A stretch of DNA of 64,000 bases from NCBI GenBank assembly GCA_964019655.1, contig CAXHTR010000001.1, positions 248,001 to 312,000 of the forward strand, in the 5' to 3' direction. The notes beneath the pieces are model-generated. The model worked only from the letters and a program-made list of their open reading frames with translations, ran no database searches and had not been told where the DNA came from. Within the stretch, counting starts at the first letter, position 1, and the number at the start of each line of letters is the position of its first letter. The position numbers were made by a program, and so were the translations under genes. The DNA comes from Perkinsela sp. pyNocScin1. Taxonomy: Eukaryota > Euglenozoa > Kinetoplastea > Prokinetoplastida > Perkinselidae. Below, one piece after another: positions 39,555 to 49,389 of the stretch.

Positions 39555-39587
39555 GCCTTATCTATTTCTCTCTTTCCAATTCTGTAG
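39555..39587 (+). promoter_or_regulatory. Polypyrimidine tract and AG (putative trans-splice acceptor)
   Basis: A C/T-rich run ends in CTGTAG at 39582-39587, three bases (CAA) before the ATG at 39591. It is one of the cleanest acceptor-like sites in the window and fixes that start. Confidence 0.5.
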
Positions 39588-39590
39588 CAA

Positions 39591-41576
39591 ATGCTTTTCG
39601 CACTCATCTCCACAACAGACAGCATGCTCTCCCGCGTGGGCCCGGGAATGCTCTCCACGCAGGCCATGATGGAGCTCTTCGTCGACGAGCTGTCTGATAA
39701 GCCCAAGTTCCAAGACAGCAACGGCTGCTTCACCGACATCAAGGAATGGCAGGGTGTCAACGTAGACAGCGAGGGCACACTCATCGGCATATCGTGGGGA
39801 TATGGGCGTATCCTCATGTCCCGCGTCCACGGTGCTCGCTCACTCGAGAATGGTGGGAAAATCGACCTGAAATGGGTCCCACCGTCCGCTCGGCTCTTCG
39901 ACGTCGCCGACAACGGCCTGCGCGGCAAAATCGATCTGAATGACTTACCGCCAGCGATGGTCGAGTGCAACTTATCCTTCAACAAATTTGCGGGGTCCCT
40001 CGATATGCGGCATCTGCCGCAGTCGCTCGCCTTTCTGAGCCTCAGCCAAAATCATTTCGAGGGTAGCGTACTCCTCGAGAAACTGACGTGCCCACTCACC
40101 GACCTCTACCTCGACGTGAACAAGCTGACAGGGACATTTGCCTTCAGCGCGCTCCCAGAGACTCTCCGACGACTGAACCTCAGCGAGAACGGATTTTTCG
40201 GGAAAATGTGCGCCGCTGACCTGCCCAGGGCCCTGCTCGATATGGGCGTGTCGGAAAATGCCTTTGAAGGGGAAATCGATGCTGAAAACCTTCCGAAAGG
40301 CATGGAAACGCTTTTTCTTCACATGAACGCGCTTTCGGGCGAAATTTCTATCGACAAATTGCCTAGAAGTCTCCGCAAGCTGAATCTTCGTGAGAACGAA
40401 GGAATCATTGGGGTCTTCGAGCTGGAGAATCTGCCACTCGATCTCATGCACATTGATATTGGCGAGTGCAAATTTCATGGGGAAATCGACTTTGCCAAAG
40501 GGCCGCAGAGCCTCACCGACATCGACGCATCGTCGAACTGTCTGTCGGGGCAGCTGCGGCTTGAAACGCTCCCGAGGCACATCCGCCGCGTTCTCTTGCA
40601 GAACAATGCACTGACGGGGTCGCTCAGTCTTGAAAATCTCCCAGAAGTGCTCAAAGAGCTCAACGTCAGTGGGAATTTGCTATCTGGGGCCATTCGAATG
40701 GGTGCACTGCCAGATTCACTCAGCGTTCTCGATATCTCTGCGAATGCACTCCAAGGGCTTTTGTCGATGATTCTTCTGAAAAGCGGTGAGTCTCTCGCGG
40801 TCGGCGGCAACAAATTCTATGGCGAGATTGACTTTCGTGCGCTTTCGCCAGATCTCGTCATTTTCGATGTCAGTGCAAATGTGCTGAGCGGGTCTATGGA
40901 CTTGACAGCGCTCCCAAGTCAACTCCAAGAGCTGTACGCCTTTACCAATGAATTTTCAGGAAGAGTGTGCCTTCGCAAACTTCCACAAAACCTTCGCATG
41001 CTGAGCATCGGTGAAAATCATATCAGCGGGGGGATCGATCTAAGCGCCCTGCCAGAGGGTCTCACTGTGCTCGACCTGAGCCAAAATCAGCTCAGCGAGG
41101 AAATTGATCTGACGCAGCTGAGCGCGGCGCTCGCCCGATTAGATCTCTATCAAAACCAATTCTGTCGTGAAATCAGCCTGCAAGCGCTGTCCGAGGGCCT
41201 GGAAGAACTGTATCTCTTTGAAAATGCGCTTTCCGGCAGTTTATCGCTCATAGGCCTCCCAGATGTGCTCCAAGCACTCGACGTGCACGCGAACGCTTTT
41301 GTGGGTAGTCTCAGACTCGACAGACTTCCACCGTCGATGGGGCGCCTGGATGCCAGTGCGAACAATTTTGGAGGGGTGTTGAACCTCACGCGAATACCGC
41401 ACGGAATGGAAGAGATCGATCTGTCGGACAACCGCTTTCAGGTCGCTGTCATCGGTGCTGCGGTCGAAGAAGGGAGGGTGGCTGTGCACTTGAGTAACAA
41501 TCCGGGAATTCGGGTTGTGAACTCGAAGGGCCAGCGCATTCAATGGGAAGAAAGCGATGACGCGGAAGAGATGTAA
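39591..41576 (+). CDS. Largest LRR protein of the array, 661 aa
   Basis: About 23 LRRs, the most of any member here. Leader MLFALISTT-D with an altered motif (SMLSRVG) and LSTQAMMELF. The cap lacks both cysteines (KEWQGVNVDSEG). The repeat region runs from about residue 90 to 620 almost without interruption, with one degenerate step near residue 400 (LLSMILLKSGESLAV). The tail is VVNSKGQRIQWEE plus DDAEEM, a variant of the DxxGxxHPWE tail. The cap region resembles the truncated gene at 46.8 kb (IxISWxYG). Confidence 0.9.
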   Translation: MLFALISTTDSMLSRVGPGMLSTQAMMELFVDELSDKPKFQDSNGCFTDIKEWQGVNVDSEGTLIGISWGYGRILMSRVHGARSLENGGKIDLKWVPPSARLFDVADNGLRGKIDLNDLPPAMVECNLSFNKFAGSLDMRHLPQSLAFLSLSQNHFEGSVLLEKLTCPLTDLYLDVNKLTGTFAFSALPETLRRLNLSENGFFGKMCAADLPRALLDMGVSENAFEGEIDAENLPKGMETLFLHMNALSGEISIDKLPRSLRKLNLRENEGIIGVFELENLPLDLMHIDIGECKFHGEIDFAKGPQSLTDIDASSNCLSGQLRLETLPRHIRRVLLQNNALTGSLSLENLPEVLKELNVSGNLLSGAIRMGALPDSLSVLDISANALQGLLSMILLKSGESLAVGGNKFYGEIDFRALSPDLVIFDVSANVLSGSMDLTALPSQLQELYAFTNEFSGRVCLRKLPQNLRMLSIGENHISGGIDLSALPEGLTVLDLSQNQLSEEIDLTQLSAALARLDLYQNQFCREISLQALSEGLEELYLFENALSGSLSLIGLPDVLQALDVHANAFVGSLRLDRLPPSMGRLDASANNFGGVLNLTRIPHGMEEIDLSDNRFQVAVIGAAVEEGRVAVHLSNNPGIRVVNSKGQRIQWEESDDAEEM

Positions 41577-41888
41577 TGAAATGAAGAGTAGTCGCGAAAG
41601 GATTTCAATGACTTTTGATCGTTATACGCTGTGTGTGTTCTGAAGTCAGTGTATATTTTTCCGTAGTTTGTTTGAGTCAAACGCTGCATACAGAAAGCGT
41701 CCGACAGTTAGACACTTCATCATCAGGGGTCTAATCGACTAGTAGCCCCGGCATAGCGAAACATTCTTCAAAATTCCATTTATTTTGATTTTCCCCCAAT
41801 CTCAGCTTCCCACTTCATTGAGTAGAATGGTCGAACTTTTCGAATGGCTCAACTTTTATTCTTGTATTATTCTAACTTCAACGTCCCT
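41577..41888. other. Intergenic spacer
   Basis: Nothing recognised apart from a pyrimidine-rich end. Confidence 0.5.
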
Positions 41889-43007
41889 ATGCACACACTC
41901 TGTCTTACTGCAGACCCATTCGTCGCCCGCGCCGACGCTGCCAGCTTCAGCGACCAGACCCTCTTGGAACTCCTTGTGGCCGACTGGGATGAGTCAAGCG
42001 ACACTTTCCGCGATGCATCCGGTGACTTTCTTGACATATCCGATTGGGCCGGTGTGATATGCGAAGATGGCGAAAACGTGACGAAAATTGACTGGTCGAA
42101 AATAGCGATCAAGAAGGAGTGCCCGATGCACCTCGACATGCTCCCACCGAAGCTGACCTACCTCGAAATCTCTACCTCGGGCCATTTTTACGGCCCGAAA
42201 TTCGTTGGAACACTCACGACTGCGTCGCTTCCGAGAACACTAAAATTTTTCAAGATCTGTCGGAATCTTTACTCCGGAGACCTGGACACAGCTTCGCTGC
42301 CAGGGCACCTGGAGGTGCTCGACGTTTATAAAAACAATTTTCAAGGGACGTTTGATTTTCCGTCGCTTCCAAAAACCGTGCATACCATAGACCTCGCTGA
42401 CAACAAATTCTTTGGAAGTGCAGATTTATCAAGTCTCCCACCAAAGATGCGGTCGTTTGATGTTTGCAAGAACCAATTTGAAGGAACTGTCCCCTTCGAC
42501 CGATTTCCCGAGACTCTTGAGTTCATCGACATTGCCGAGAACAAATTTTTCGGGTCTCTGCACTTAAACGCCCTTCCTACTGCCCTCAGCAACCTCGATG
42601 TCTCAGACAACCATTTTTCGGGTGAAGTAAGTCTCGAGAAGCTCCCCGAGGGGCTTAAGAGCATCTATCTCTCGCTCAACATACTCACAGGGCCAGTACG
42701 CCTCGACAGCCTGCCGCACAGTCTCGAGCGCCTAGACATCAGTAAGAATATGCTGTGTGGGTCCGTGTCCTTGGCAAGCCTGCCACCAGACATTGAAGAA
42801 ATGGACCTCAGCAATAATCAATTCTGTGGCAGTGTAGAGATCCGGTCTGCGAGCTTAAACTCCTTGCGCCTCGAGGGCAATGATTTTTTAGGCTCGCTGT
42901 GCCTGGACCATCTACCCGACGACATGTCGGAGCTTGTGCTCAGTGGAAACGCCTTTGACGCAATTTTCGATGAGGATCAGATTAGGCAATACGGCATAGA
43001 ACTGTAG
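41889..43007 (+). CDS. LRR family protein, 372 aa
   Basis: Leader MHTLCLTA-D, FVARAD and FSDQTLLELL. The frame opens at 41844, giving a possible 23-residue signal, but 41889 matches the family. The cap has SDWAGVIC, with Ser or Asp in place of the first Cys. About 12 LRRs, in which the framework favours F over L after Asn (NKFFGS, NQFEGT, NHFSGE). One repeat late in the protein is shortened (IRSASLNSLRL). It ends soon after the last repeat. About 90 nt upstream of the leader are free of AG. Confidence 0.88.
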   Translation: MHTLCLTADPFVARADAASFSDQTLLELLVADWDESSDTFRDASGDFLDISDWAGVICEDGENVTKIDWSKIAIKKECPMHLDMLPPKLTYLEISTSGHFYGPKFVGTLTTASLPRTLKFFKICRNLYSGDLDTASLPGHLEVLDVYKNNFQGTFDFPSLPKTVHTIDLADNKFFGSADLSSLPPKMRSFDVCKNQFEGTVPFDRFPETLEFIDIAENKFFGSLHLNALPTALSNLDVSDNHFSGEVSLEKLPEGLKSIYLSLNILTGPVRLDSLPHSLERLDISKNMLCGSVSLASLPPDIEEMDLSNNQFCGSVEIRSASLNSLRLEGNDFLGSLCLDHLPDDMSELVLSGNAFDAIFDEDQIRQYGIEL

Positions 43008-43156
43008 TGAAAAAATGTTTTCGGCTCATTATTTTTATTCAGACAAGTAGAACATGGAGCTTAATGTTATAATCGTGAAGGATATTTGCCAGAAAGCTCC
43101 CTAGAAAACGCCCTAACTGTCTCTTTATCCATTTTAAACGCTTCACCATCAATCAA

Positions 43157-44080
43157 ATGCTTCCAATTATTCTCACTGCAGACCCATCGCTCGGCCGCGT
43201 CGACAAGGCAATGCTTTCCCAACAAGATTTGATGGAGCTGGTGGTCAGTGACATCGAGAGCCGAGACACCGATTTCTTTCGAGACGAAAATGCCGATTAT
43301 CGTGACGCATGCTCGTGGGATGGCGTCACGTGTGATGAAGATGGCATCGTTCGGCACATCAAGTGGAGCTTGCTTCGGGGTCAACTCGCACTCCACATGT
43401 TGCCAGAGAGCCTACAAAGCTTCGTGATACCCATTACGTTTACCAAAGCGAAGGTTACTGGCTCGATCGATGCGGCATCACTCCCCTCTAGTTTGCTCAT
43501 CTTCTCTATTGATAACGCCGAAATCAGCGGATCTATCGACCTCAGTGCATTACCTGCAGGAATGCAAAAGCTCAGCATGTGGAAAAATGCCCTTGCAGGG
43601 ACAATAGACCTCGATGGCCTCCCCAGGGCGTTCAAGATCTTAGGTCTCGGGGGCAATAGGCTATACGGGCGACTCAGTCTCGAAAACCTCCCGGAGACGC
43701 TCGAGCTGCTGTACCTCGGAAAGAACCAATTCTCGGGGAGCATTTCTCTGGTCGCGCTGCCACCCGCCCTGACGCACATGAAGCTCGACACCAATCGTCT
43801 GACAGGGACGCTGGATTTGACGCATTTGCCGCCTCAGCTTGCAGTTCTCTCCCTGAGCGCGAACCGCTTTGAGGGGACTGTTGACCTCACAGCGCTCAAC
43901 CCTCGCTTGAAGTCGCTGTACCTGCAGTCCAATGCGCTTGAGGGGTCCCTTGATTTTTCGAGCCTCCCGGCTAGCCTGGAGACACTCAACATCTGGATGA
44001 ATGGGTTTATCCCGATGGACCCAAAGACAATGCCGCGATGTGTTGATTCTTGTAGATTCACTGCGCGTAAAAGGTGGTGA
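43157..44080 (+). CDS. LRR family protein, 307 aa
   Basis: Very short leader, MLPIILTA-D (eight residues before Asp), with PSLGRVD and LSQQDLMELV. The frame is open for about 25 codons upstream but has no Met there, so the short leader is real or the start is unusual. Cap CSWDGVTC intact. Nine LRRs, the first two widely spaced. The C terminus is basic and holds two Cys (MPRCVDSC, ARKRW). Confidence 0.88.
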   Translation: MLPIILTADPSLGRVDKAMLSQQDLMELVVSDIESRDTDFFRDENADYRDACSWDGVTCDEDGIVRHIKWSLLRGQLALHMLPESLQSFVIPITFTKAKVTGSIDAASLPSSLLIFSIDNAEISGSIDLSALPAGMQKLSMWKNALAGTIDLDGLPRAFKILGLGGNRLYGRLSLENLPETLELLYLGKNQFSGSISLVALPPALTHMKLDTNRLTGTLDLTHLPPQLAVLSLSANRFEGTVDLTALNPRLKSLYLQSNALEGSLDFSSLPASLETLNIWMNGFIPMDPKTMPRCVDSCRFTARKRW

Positions 44081-44529
44081 GATAGCGAATGATTTTTAGT
44101 GAAGAAAATATTCGAAGAAAGCTTCTATTAGTGGTTAGCATGTAGAACTCGTTTGTTGATAAGTCAGATTGAAACGTTTATATTCAAAATGATAAAGTTG
44201 GTCAAAAATGAGGCTCGAAGGGTTTAGGTCATTCAAGTCTGCCGACTGAAGAGATGAGGTTTCGGGCACATAAAGATTAAATCAAGGGAATGGTTTTTTC
44301 GGGAAAAGATGGGGGAGAGTAGATGGGTGCGTGATTGCTTCTGCAAGACTTTGCTAAACAGTAGATAGGTATCCTTGAATACGCAACTAAGCATGCATCT
44401 CGAAAGCTACGTACGATGGGATAGTTGTGATAATTCATCCCACTCCTGATTCAAGAAAAGTTCAAGAATTTAGACTGTTTCATTAGTTCAACCAACGCTT
44501 CCAATCAACTCTAGCTTTTTACATTGCTC
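44081..44529. other. Intergenic spacer
   Basis: AT-rich. Nothing recognised. Confidence 0.5.
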
Positions 44530-45930
44530 ATGATCACTTACGTTGCCTGCTTATTCGTGCTCACAACAGAACTACGATCTGCAGATGCCGCACACCTTGG
44601 CCGCCTGGACTACAATAGTATGTCACAGCAGGCCCTTATGGAGATGTTCATCGAGAATTTAGAAACAAAAGAAATGCTCCAAGACGAAGCTGGTAACTAC
44701 CTCGATGCCTGCGAGTGGCCTGGTGTGCACTGTAGCCCCGACGCACAGGTTATAGAAATTGAGTGGGAAGGCCCACTGCAGCTTGCTGGCACTGTCTATT
44801 TTGAATTTCTGCCACAAACAATCCATACTATCAGCATCAAAGAGCAGAATATTGCAGGAATCATCGACTTTTCACTCCTGCCAGCGGATATGATATATCT
44901 CAGCATACACCAGACGCATCTGACAGGGACGGTTCGTAGTCTCCCTGTCACGCTTAAAACTTTCGAATTCAGTGACAGCTCGCTAAAAGGCGACATCGAC
45001 ACAGCGAAGCTTCCCCAAGGTTTGCTCGATCTTATTATCGACATTAACCAGCTGACGGGGAAATTTGCACTCGAGTCGCTGCCATCTGCCATCCAGAAGG
45101 TTTGGGGTGCGCAAAATCTTTTTACAGGGTCTGCGAACCTTTCCGCATTGCCGCGTAGCGTTGAAGAGCTCACGATGTACGGCAATGCGTTCTCAGGGAC
45201 AATCGAGCTCGACGCGCTCCCTACGCAGATGACCGGGCTCGAACTCTCGAATAATCAGCTGTCCGGGAGCATCGACTTGTCCAATCTCCCCGAATCGCTC
45301 CTCATTTTGGGCTTGTCTGTTAACAAATTTGAAGGAAAAAATATTTTTGACAATTTGCCGCGAAATCTTGAGCAATGCGATCTGGCGTGCAACGCGAAGC
45401 TCACAGGTACGATAGAACTCAGAAAGTTGCCTGAGACCATTTCCGTCATCGCAATCGACGAGTGTGCTACAGAGGGCACGCTCAGCTTATCAGAGTTTCC
45501 AGCCGGTGTGCAGGAATTTCATGCTGACAATTCGCTTCTCCACGGCACGCTCGACTTGTGCCACATGCCGGGTGCACTACTTGAGCTCACATTGTCAAAG
45601 AACTTTTTCACGGGGGAGGTATGCCTGACAGACTTACCCATCGGTATTCAGACGCTCTGGCTGAACAACAACCAGCTGACAGGGTCGCTCGAACTGACTC
45701 GTCTGCCGGGTTCCATGCAGGTGCTCTACTTGAGTAAAAATCGATTTTCGGGGAGTATCAATGTTGGAATGCTGCCAGATACCATGCGGCAAGTCGAGCT
45801 GCAAGATAATCAGCTGAGCGGGGTGTTGGACATCTCGAACCTACCGCAGGGTATCGAGTGCATGAAGTTCTCGCGGAATCTCTTTGATATTCAGGTGAAG
45901 AGCAACGGGGCAGTGTTCGAGTTTGTATAA
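44530..45930 (+). CDS. Long LRR protein, 466 aa (SMSQQALMEM subfamily)
   Basis: The first real ATG is at 44530. The codons just before it include no ATG. The leader is longer than average (MITYVACLFVLTT, then ELRSA-D), followed by HLGRLD and NSMSQQALMEMF. Cap CEWPGVHC complete. About 16 LRRs, of which two are irregular (TVRSLPVTLKTFEF; NAKLTGTIELRKLPETI). The tail VKSNGAVFEFV matches the SNG-type tails of the triplet at 12-17 kb on the other arm. Confidence 0.89.
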   Translation: MITYVACLFVLTTELRSADAAHLGRLDYNSMSQQALMEMFIENLETKEMLQDEAGNYLDACEWPGVHCSPDAQVIEIEWEGPLQLAGTVYFEFLPQTIHTISIKEQNIAGIIDFSLLPADMIYLSIHQTHLTGTVRSLPVTLKTFEFSDSSLKGDIDTAKLPQGLLDLIIDINQLTGKFALESLPSAIQKVWGAQNLFTGSANLSALPRSVEELTMYGNAFSGTIELDALPTQMTGLELSNNQLSGSIDLSNLPESLLILGLSVNKFEGKNIFDNLPRNLEQCDLACNAKLTGTIELRKLPETISVIAIDECATEGTLSLSEFPAGVQEFHADNSLLHGTLDLCHMPGALLELTLSKNFFTGEVCLTDLPIGIQTLWLNNNQLTGSLELTRLPGSMQVLYLSKNRFSGSINVGMLPDTMRQVELQDNQLSGVLDISNLPQGIECMKFSRNLFDIQVKSNGAVFEFV

Positions 45931-46768
45931 GAATACAAGAAGAAACGGTCATATAAGAAAGTAGACTTTAATGGTAAGCATCGAAGTGAAGTCTTTTTGT
46001 GGGGACAGTACGATGGAAATATTCCTTCGCCTTCTTTATATTGTGAGAAATGCAGCTTGCAGCCATGTATATCTCTCTATCTATGCTTCTCGAAAATTCT
46101 CTACGAAAATTCTCATCGGTCGGGACGAATACAACTCGGGCACATGAGCCATCAGAGAAGGAATCAAATCACAGAATGATTCGTGCGTATTGCGATCGAA
46201 GACTATAAAATCGTTCGTGTGCCACATTGCTAGTCAGATATACGCATCGCGCATCCCATGTTTTCTGCGTACACACAGCAGCTGGCGATATTCTTGTCGA
46301 TGCATCGCAATGCGAGGCACATTCTGTTCCCAGTATTGCATTCTTTGGACACAGATTTCATACAGACTTCGGTTTGATAAGACATTAGTTCTCTTGCAAG
46401 AAACGGCATTTGATACGATACACACCGGCGCAAAAACGAAGATTTGTCGGCCCCCAGTGCTACAAGCGCAACCTTGCCCCCTGTGATTAAAAAACACAAT
46501 GACAGCGCAGTTTCTATATCGCGCATTTTGGCAGCACAGTTTACATATCGTCATTTCAAAACTCGTCGTAGCGCTCTTTTACGGCTTCTTCCAGTCATCG
46601 CATATTCTTTCTCGATCCATCTAGCAAATATTTCAGCAGAACAATCGACGACTACTTGCGCCCCAGATGCGTTCCTCGCTGCATACGACATTTTAAAATT
46701 ATGATTTTTGCACTTTCGTCGATGCTTCATTAACCTTTTTCATCCACCATCGCTTCAATCAGTCAGCA
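45931..46768. other. Intergenic region
   Basis: 0.84 kb with several overlapping small open frames on both strands, none with family motifs. Nothing recognised. Confidence 0.5.
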
Positions 46769-47242
46769 ATGCACTTCCTTTTCCCAGTCCTATCCTCTCA
46801 GGCAGACGACCTCAACGCACTTGGCCGCGTTGATCCAAGCACACGCGCACAGGACACCATGATGGAGCTCCTCGTCGAGGGCTTTCCGAACAAGGCCGAG
46901 CTCCAGGACGAGAACGGCCACTTCCGCGACGTCAAGGACTGGGGCGGCGTCCAATCAAACTCCAAAAAGGATATCATAAAGATATCGTGGTCCTACGGGC
47001 ACACCGCCTTCGCCCCGCAAGGCGGCACGATCGCCATGCAGCGGCTCCCGCGAAGTCTTTTGAATTTCGCAGCTTCTGGCGATGGTCTCATGGGCATCAT
47101 AGATCTCAGCGCTGCGCCGCCAACACTTCGTCATCTTATGTTAGGGAACAACGCCCTCTCGGGGAGTTTATTGCTCGATTCCCTCCCTTCTGAGCTCCGG
47201 TCACTCAGTGAGCGTCTTTCTACGTATTGGGAACACGTTTGA
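46769..47242 (+). pseudogene. Truncated LRR gene, 157 aa
   Basis: Leader MHFLFPVLSSQA-D, NALGRVD and a QDTMMELLV helix, then a loop and a Cys-free cap (KDWGGVQSN). Only three LRRs remain (LPRSL, APPTL, LPSEL), and the protein ends with an unrelated STYWEHV. The region around the cap (IIKISWSYG) parallels the 661-aa gene at 39.6 kb. No continuation of repeats appears in any frame downstream, so this is a 3'-truncated copy. It could still be translated as a mini-protein. Confidence 0.72.
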
Positions 47243-47456
47243 TAATGCAAAGTACTGCATGCAGGAACTTTACAGATCGAATCGAGGGGCCTTAGAGCGA
47301 GAAGACTAGCGAAATACGTAGCGAAATAAAGTCGAATTGAAGCAGTCAGACACAATTTTGTACATACGGAATTATCGCTTAGCTTTGAGTAAATCGCATG
47401 CTTATACCTGTCACAAGCCAGACTTTGCTTGATTTCTTCACTTCAGAATTTACGAA

Positions 47457-48281
47457 ATGCTTTTTCTATTATTGATCAGAGCTGACTCTATTGAAACATT
47501 AGAGAGAAGTCTACAGCTGACGCTCATGCGCAAGTGTATACTTTGCGGAACGATCGATCAGGCTTATACTACTGCAATGGAAAGCGCCTTTTACTCCGAT
47601 GATGGCAAAAACACAGATGTGTGCGCCTGGAATTACCCTGCGTGCTCGGACGGCCGTATCAGTGCGCTTTTTCTTTCGAGCCCACACGCTGGTGCGGACT
47701 TTGTGCTCGATATGGACTGGCTCCCACTGACAATACAGCACCTCCATCTCCAAACCATTCTCATGGCTGATGGCTGGGTCGCTTTCCGCCTGCCTCGAGA
47801 TCTCAACTACCTGTACATGTCTTATGCCGTGAGCTGTACTCCCAAAACGAATCGAAGCGTCGATTTCCGACACCTACCGCTGAACTTGGAGGAGCTCTTC
47901 CTCTTTATGTTTCAACGAGGCTGGTTTTCTGGAAATGTCAATTTGACTGATTTGCCGCCAAAACTGCGAGTGCTATGGATCGATGGCCGTCCTGAGCAGC
48001 CGTGGAAAGCAACCATAGACTACGCAAAGCTTCCTGAATCTCTGAAGTATCTTTGGCTTGCGAAAAATCATGACATTGTACCAATCGCAAACTCAGATGG
48101 GAACCTTGTTCACGGCTGGATGAGCAAGCAGAATGATATACACGACCGTACGGCGATGCCAAATCTGTTTAAATACTGTTTGCTCTTCCCATCTCAAAAT
48201 TTTGATTTCGCCGCAATGCAGATGCGATGGAAGGTGATCCAAGCGCACGTGCGTGCAGTTGCAAAGAATAAAAAGAAATGA
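47457..48281 (+). CDS. Divergent LRR protein, 274 aa (Trp-rich five-repeat subfamily)
   Basis: Leader MLFLLLIRA-D without LGRLD. The following LTLMRKCILC corresponds to the CMR element of the 36.9-kb gene. Cap CAWNYPAC is altered (no Gly-Val). Five spaced LRRs, starting with DMDWLPLTIQHLHL, which parallels DIHWLPPTVEFAHF in that gene, and including the same insertion position (ADGWVAFRLP vs HGWHSSALP). A long basic C-terminal extension follows (MQMRWKVIQAHVRAV, then KNKKK). A tail-like SDGNLVHGW occurs before it. Confidence 0.84.
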   Translation: MLFLLLIRADSIETLERSLQLTLMRKCILCGTIDQAYTTAMESAFYSDDGKNTDVCAWNYPACSDGRISALFLSSPHAGADFVLDMDWLPLTIQHLHLQTILMADGWVAFRLPRDLNYLYMSYAVSCTPKTNRSVDFRHLPLNLEELFLFMFQRGWFSGNVNLTDLPPKLRVLWIDGRPEQPWKATIDYAKLPESLKYLWLAKNHDIVPIANSDGNLVHGWMSKQNDIHDRTAMPNLFKYCLLFPSQNFDFAAMQMRWKVIQAHVRAVAKNKKK

Positions 48282-48600
48282 GACAGGTCGAAATTTGTAA
48301 AAAACAACTTATTCTCTGCTACAGTACACTCTGCTGAGCATTCATGTGCAAAGAACGCTTCTTTGCTCGCACACGTTGAGACAGCTGTAGGACGGAGACC
48401 TGACCTGAACATCCTTTTGGGCCGTATTGACTTTTCTATGCTACCTAAGGGGCTTCGACTACTGGGTATTGCCAATTGATATGTGTCAGGTTACGAAGGG
48501 TTCGAGTAAATTTTCAGTGCAAATTTCATAGGTCAGTGAAATTTGAGAGATTATGCCCCCATAACGCTGTTACTTTCCAGCTTCATTTTCCTCTTATACA
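48282..48600. other. Intergenic region with an LRR relic
   Basis: Holds the relic described in the next entry. Nothing else was recognised. Confidence 0.45.
48405..48479 (+). pseudogene. Single-repeat LRR relic
   Basis: One frame reads LNILLGRIDFSMLPKGLRLL, then GIAN and a stop. This is a clean family repeat (G-x-IDFSxLPxGLxxLxIxN) standing alone, without start or further repeats. It lies between two intact LRR genes and is a remnant of a lost copy. Confidence 0.6.
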
Positions 48601-49389
48601 ATGCTCACAGCTCTACTCAGCGCAGACGAATACAGCCCACTCGGCTGCTTTATGATCACAGACCAAGACCGAATGGAGCGCTTCGTCAACGGCTTTCCCG
48701 AGAAACGGAAGCGCTCTCTTCGCTCCCCGCCTGGGGAAGAACCTGCGTCTCTGCCGATCTGCACGTCCATCATGTGGTCAAACATCTGCGACGAACACGA
48801 CAACGTCATCAAGGTGAAGTGGTCACCAAAGTTGGGGGAATTTTCAGCGTCTGTCTCGCTCGACTGGCTCCCGCCGCACCTCATCGAGCTCGACCTCATG
48901 AATCGCCAGAAGAGTCGGATTGAATTCACTGGATCCCTCGTAACGAAGCGCTTACCGGCAAAGCTGTGTCTTCTGCGCCTGTCGTTCAATGGTTTTACCG
49001 GATGCATCGACTTCAGTTCGTTTCCTTCGAATCTGAGAGAGATTCGCATCAGTGGCAATCGGTTTGCAGGGGAAGCGAATCTGACAATGTTGCCGAAAAC
49101 TCTCGAGAAACTCGATTTCAGCCAGAACAAATTTACAGGGAAAGTTTCATTTGAAGAGCTTCCGAGTACACTTCAGGAAATGAGCTGCTTCTCGAACGAT
49201 CTGCAGGGCACACTAGACGTTACAAAGCTACCTGCGTCACTTTTCTGCCTCGTTGTGTCGTCTAATCGGCTTTCGGGGGTGCTTGATATCGATAGTCTGC
49301 CGCAGGGGCTCAAAAAGCTCTATGCGGGAAAGAATGAGTTCAGCGCTGTGATTGGAAGTGCTCCTGGTAGGGTTCATTTGATGGTTTAA
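48601..49389 (+). CDS. LRR family protein, 262 aa
   Basis: Leader MLTALLSA-D, an altered motif (YSPLGCF) and ITDQDRMERF. The region before the cap is basic (PEKRKRSLR) and the cap is unusual: CTSIMWSNIC, with two Cys but no W-x-GV. The first repeats follow LDWLPPHLIEL, and seven LRRs are present in all. It ends after KNEFSAVIG with a short basic end and no acidic tail. The 3' part is less G+C-rich than the 5' part. Confidence 0.86.
   Translation: MLTALLSADEYSPLGCFMITDQDRMERFVNGFPEKRKRSLRSPPGEEPASLPICTSIMWSNICDEHDNVIKVKWSPKLGEFSASVSLDWLPPHLIELDLMNRQKSRIEFTGSLVTKRLPAKLCLLRLSFNGFTGCIDFSSFPSNLREIRISGNRFAGEANLTMLPKTLEKLDFSQNKFTGKVSFEELPSTLQEMSCFSNDLQGTLDVTKLPASLFCLVVSSNRLSGVLDIDSLPQGLKKLYAGKNEFSAVIGSAPGRVHLMV

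Larger units (their letters stand above)
38954..39590. other. Intergenic region with a chimeric relic
   Basis: Contains the relic at 39059-39287 and, just before the next gene, a good acceptor-like tract (separate entries). Otherwise nothing was recognised. Confidence 0.5.

Noticed and set aside
41844-43007. A cis-intron 3' splice site at the Ala-Asp codons of LRR leaders
   Set aside because: Position of AG differs between genes and is absent in several. Ala and Asp are conserved with different codons, so the signal is protein-level. Kept only as a test in the findings.
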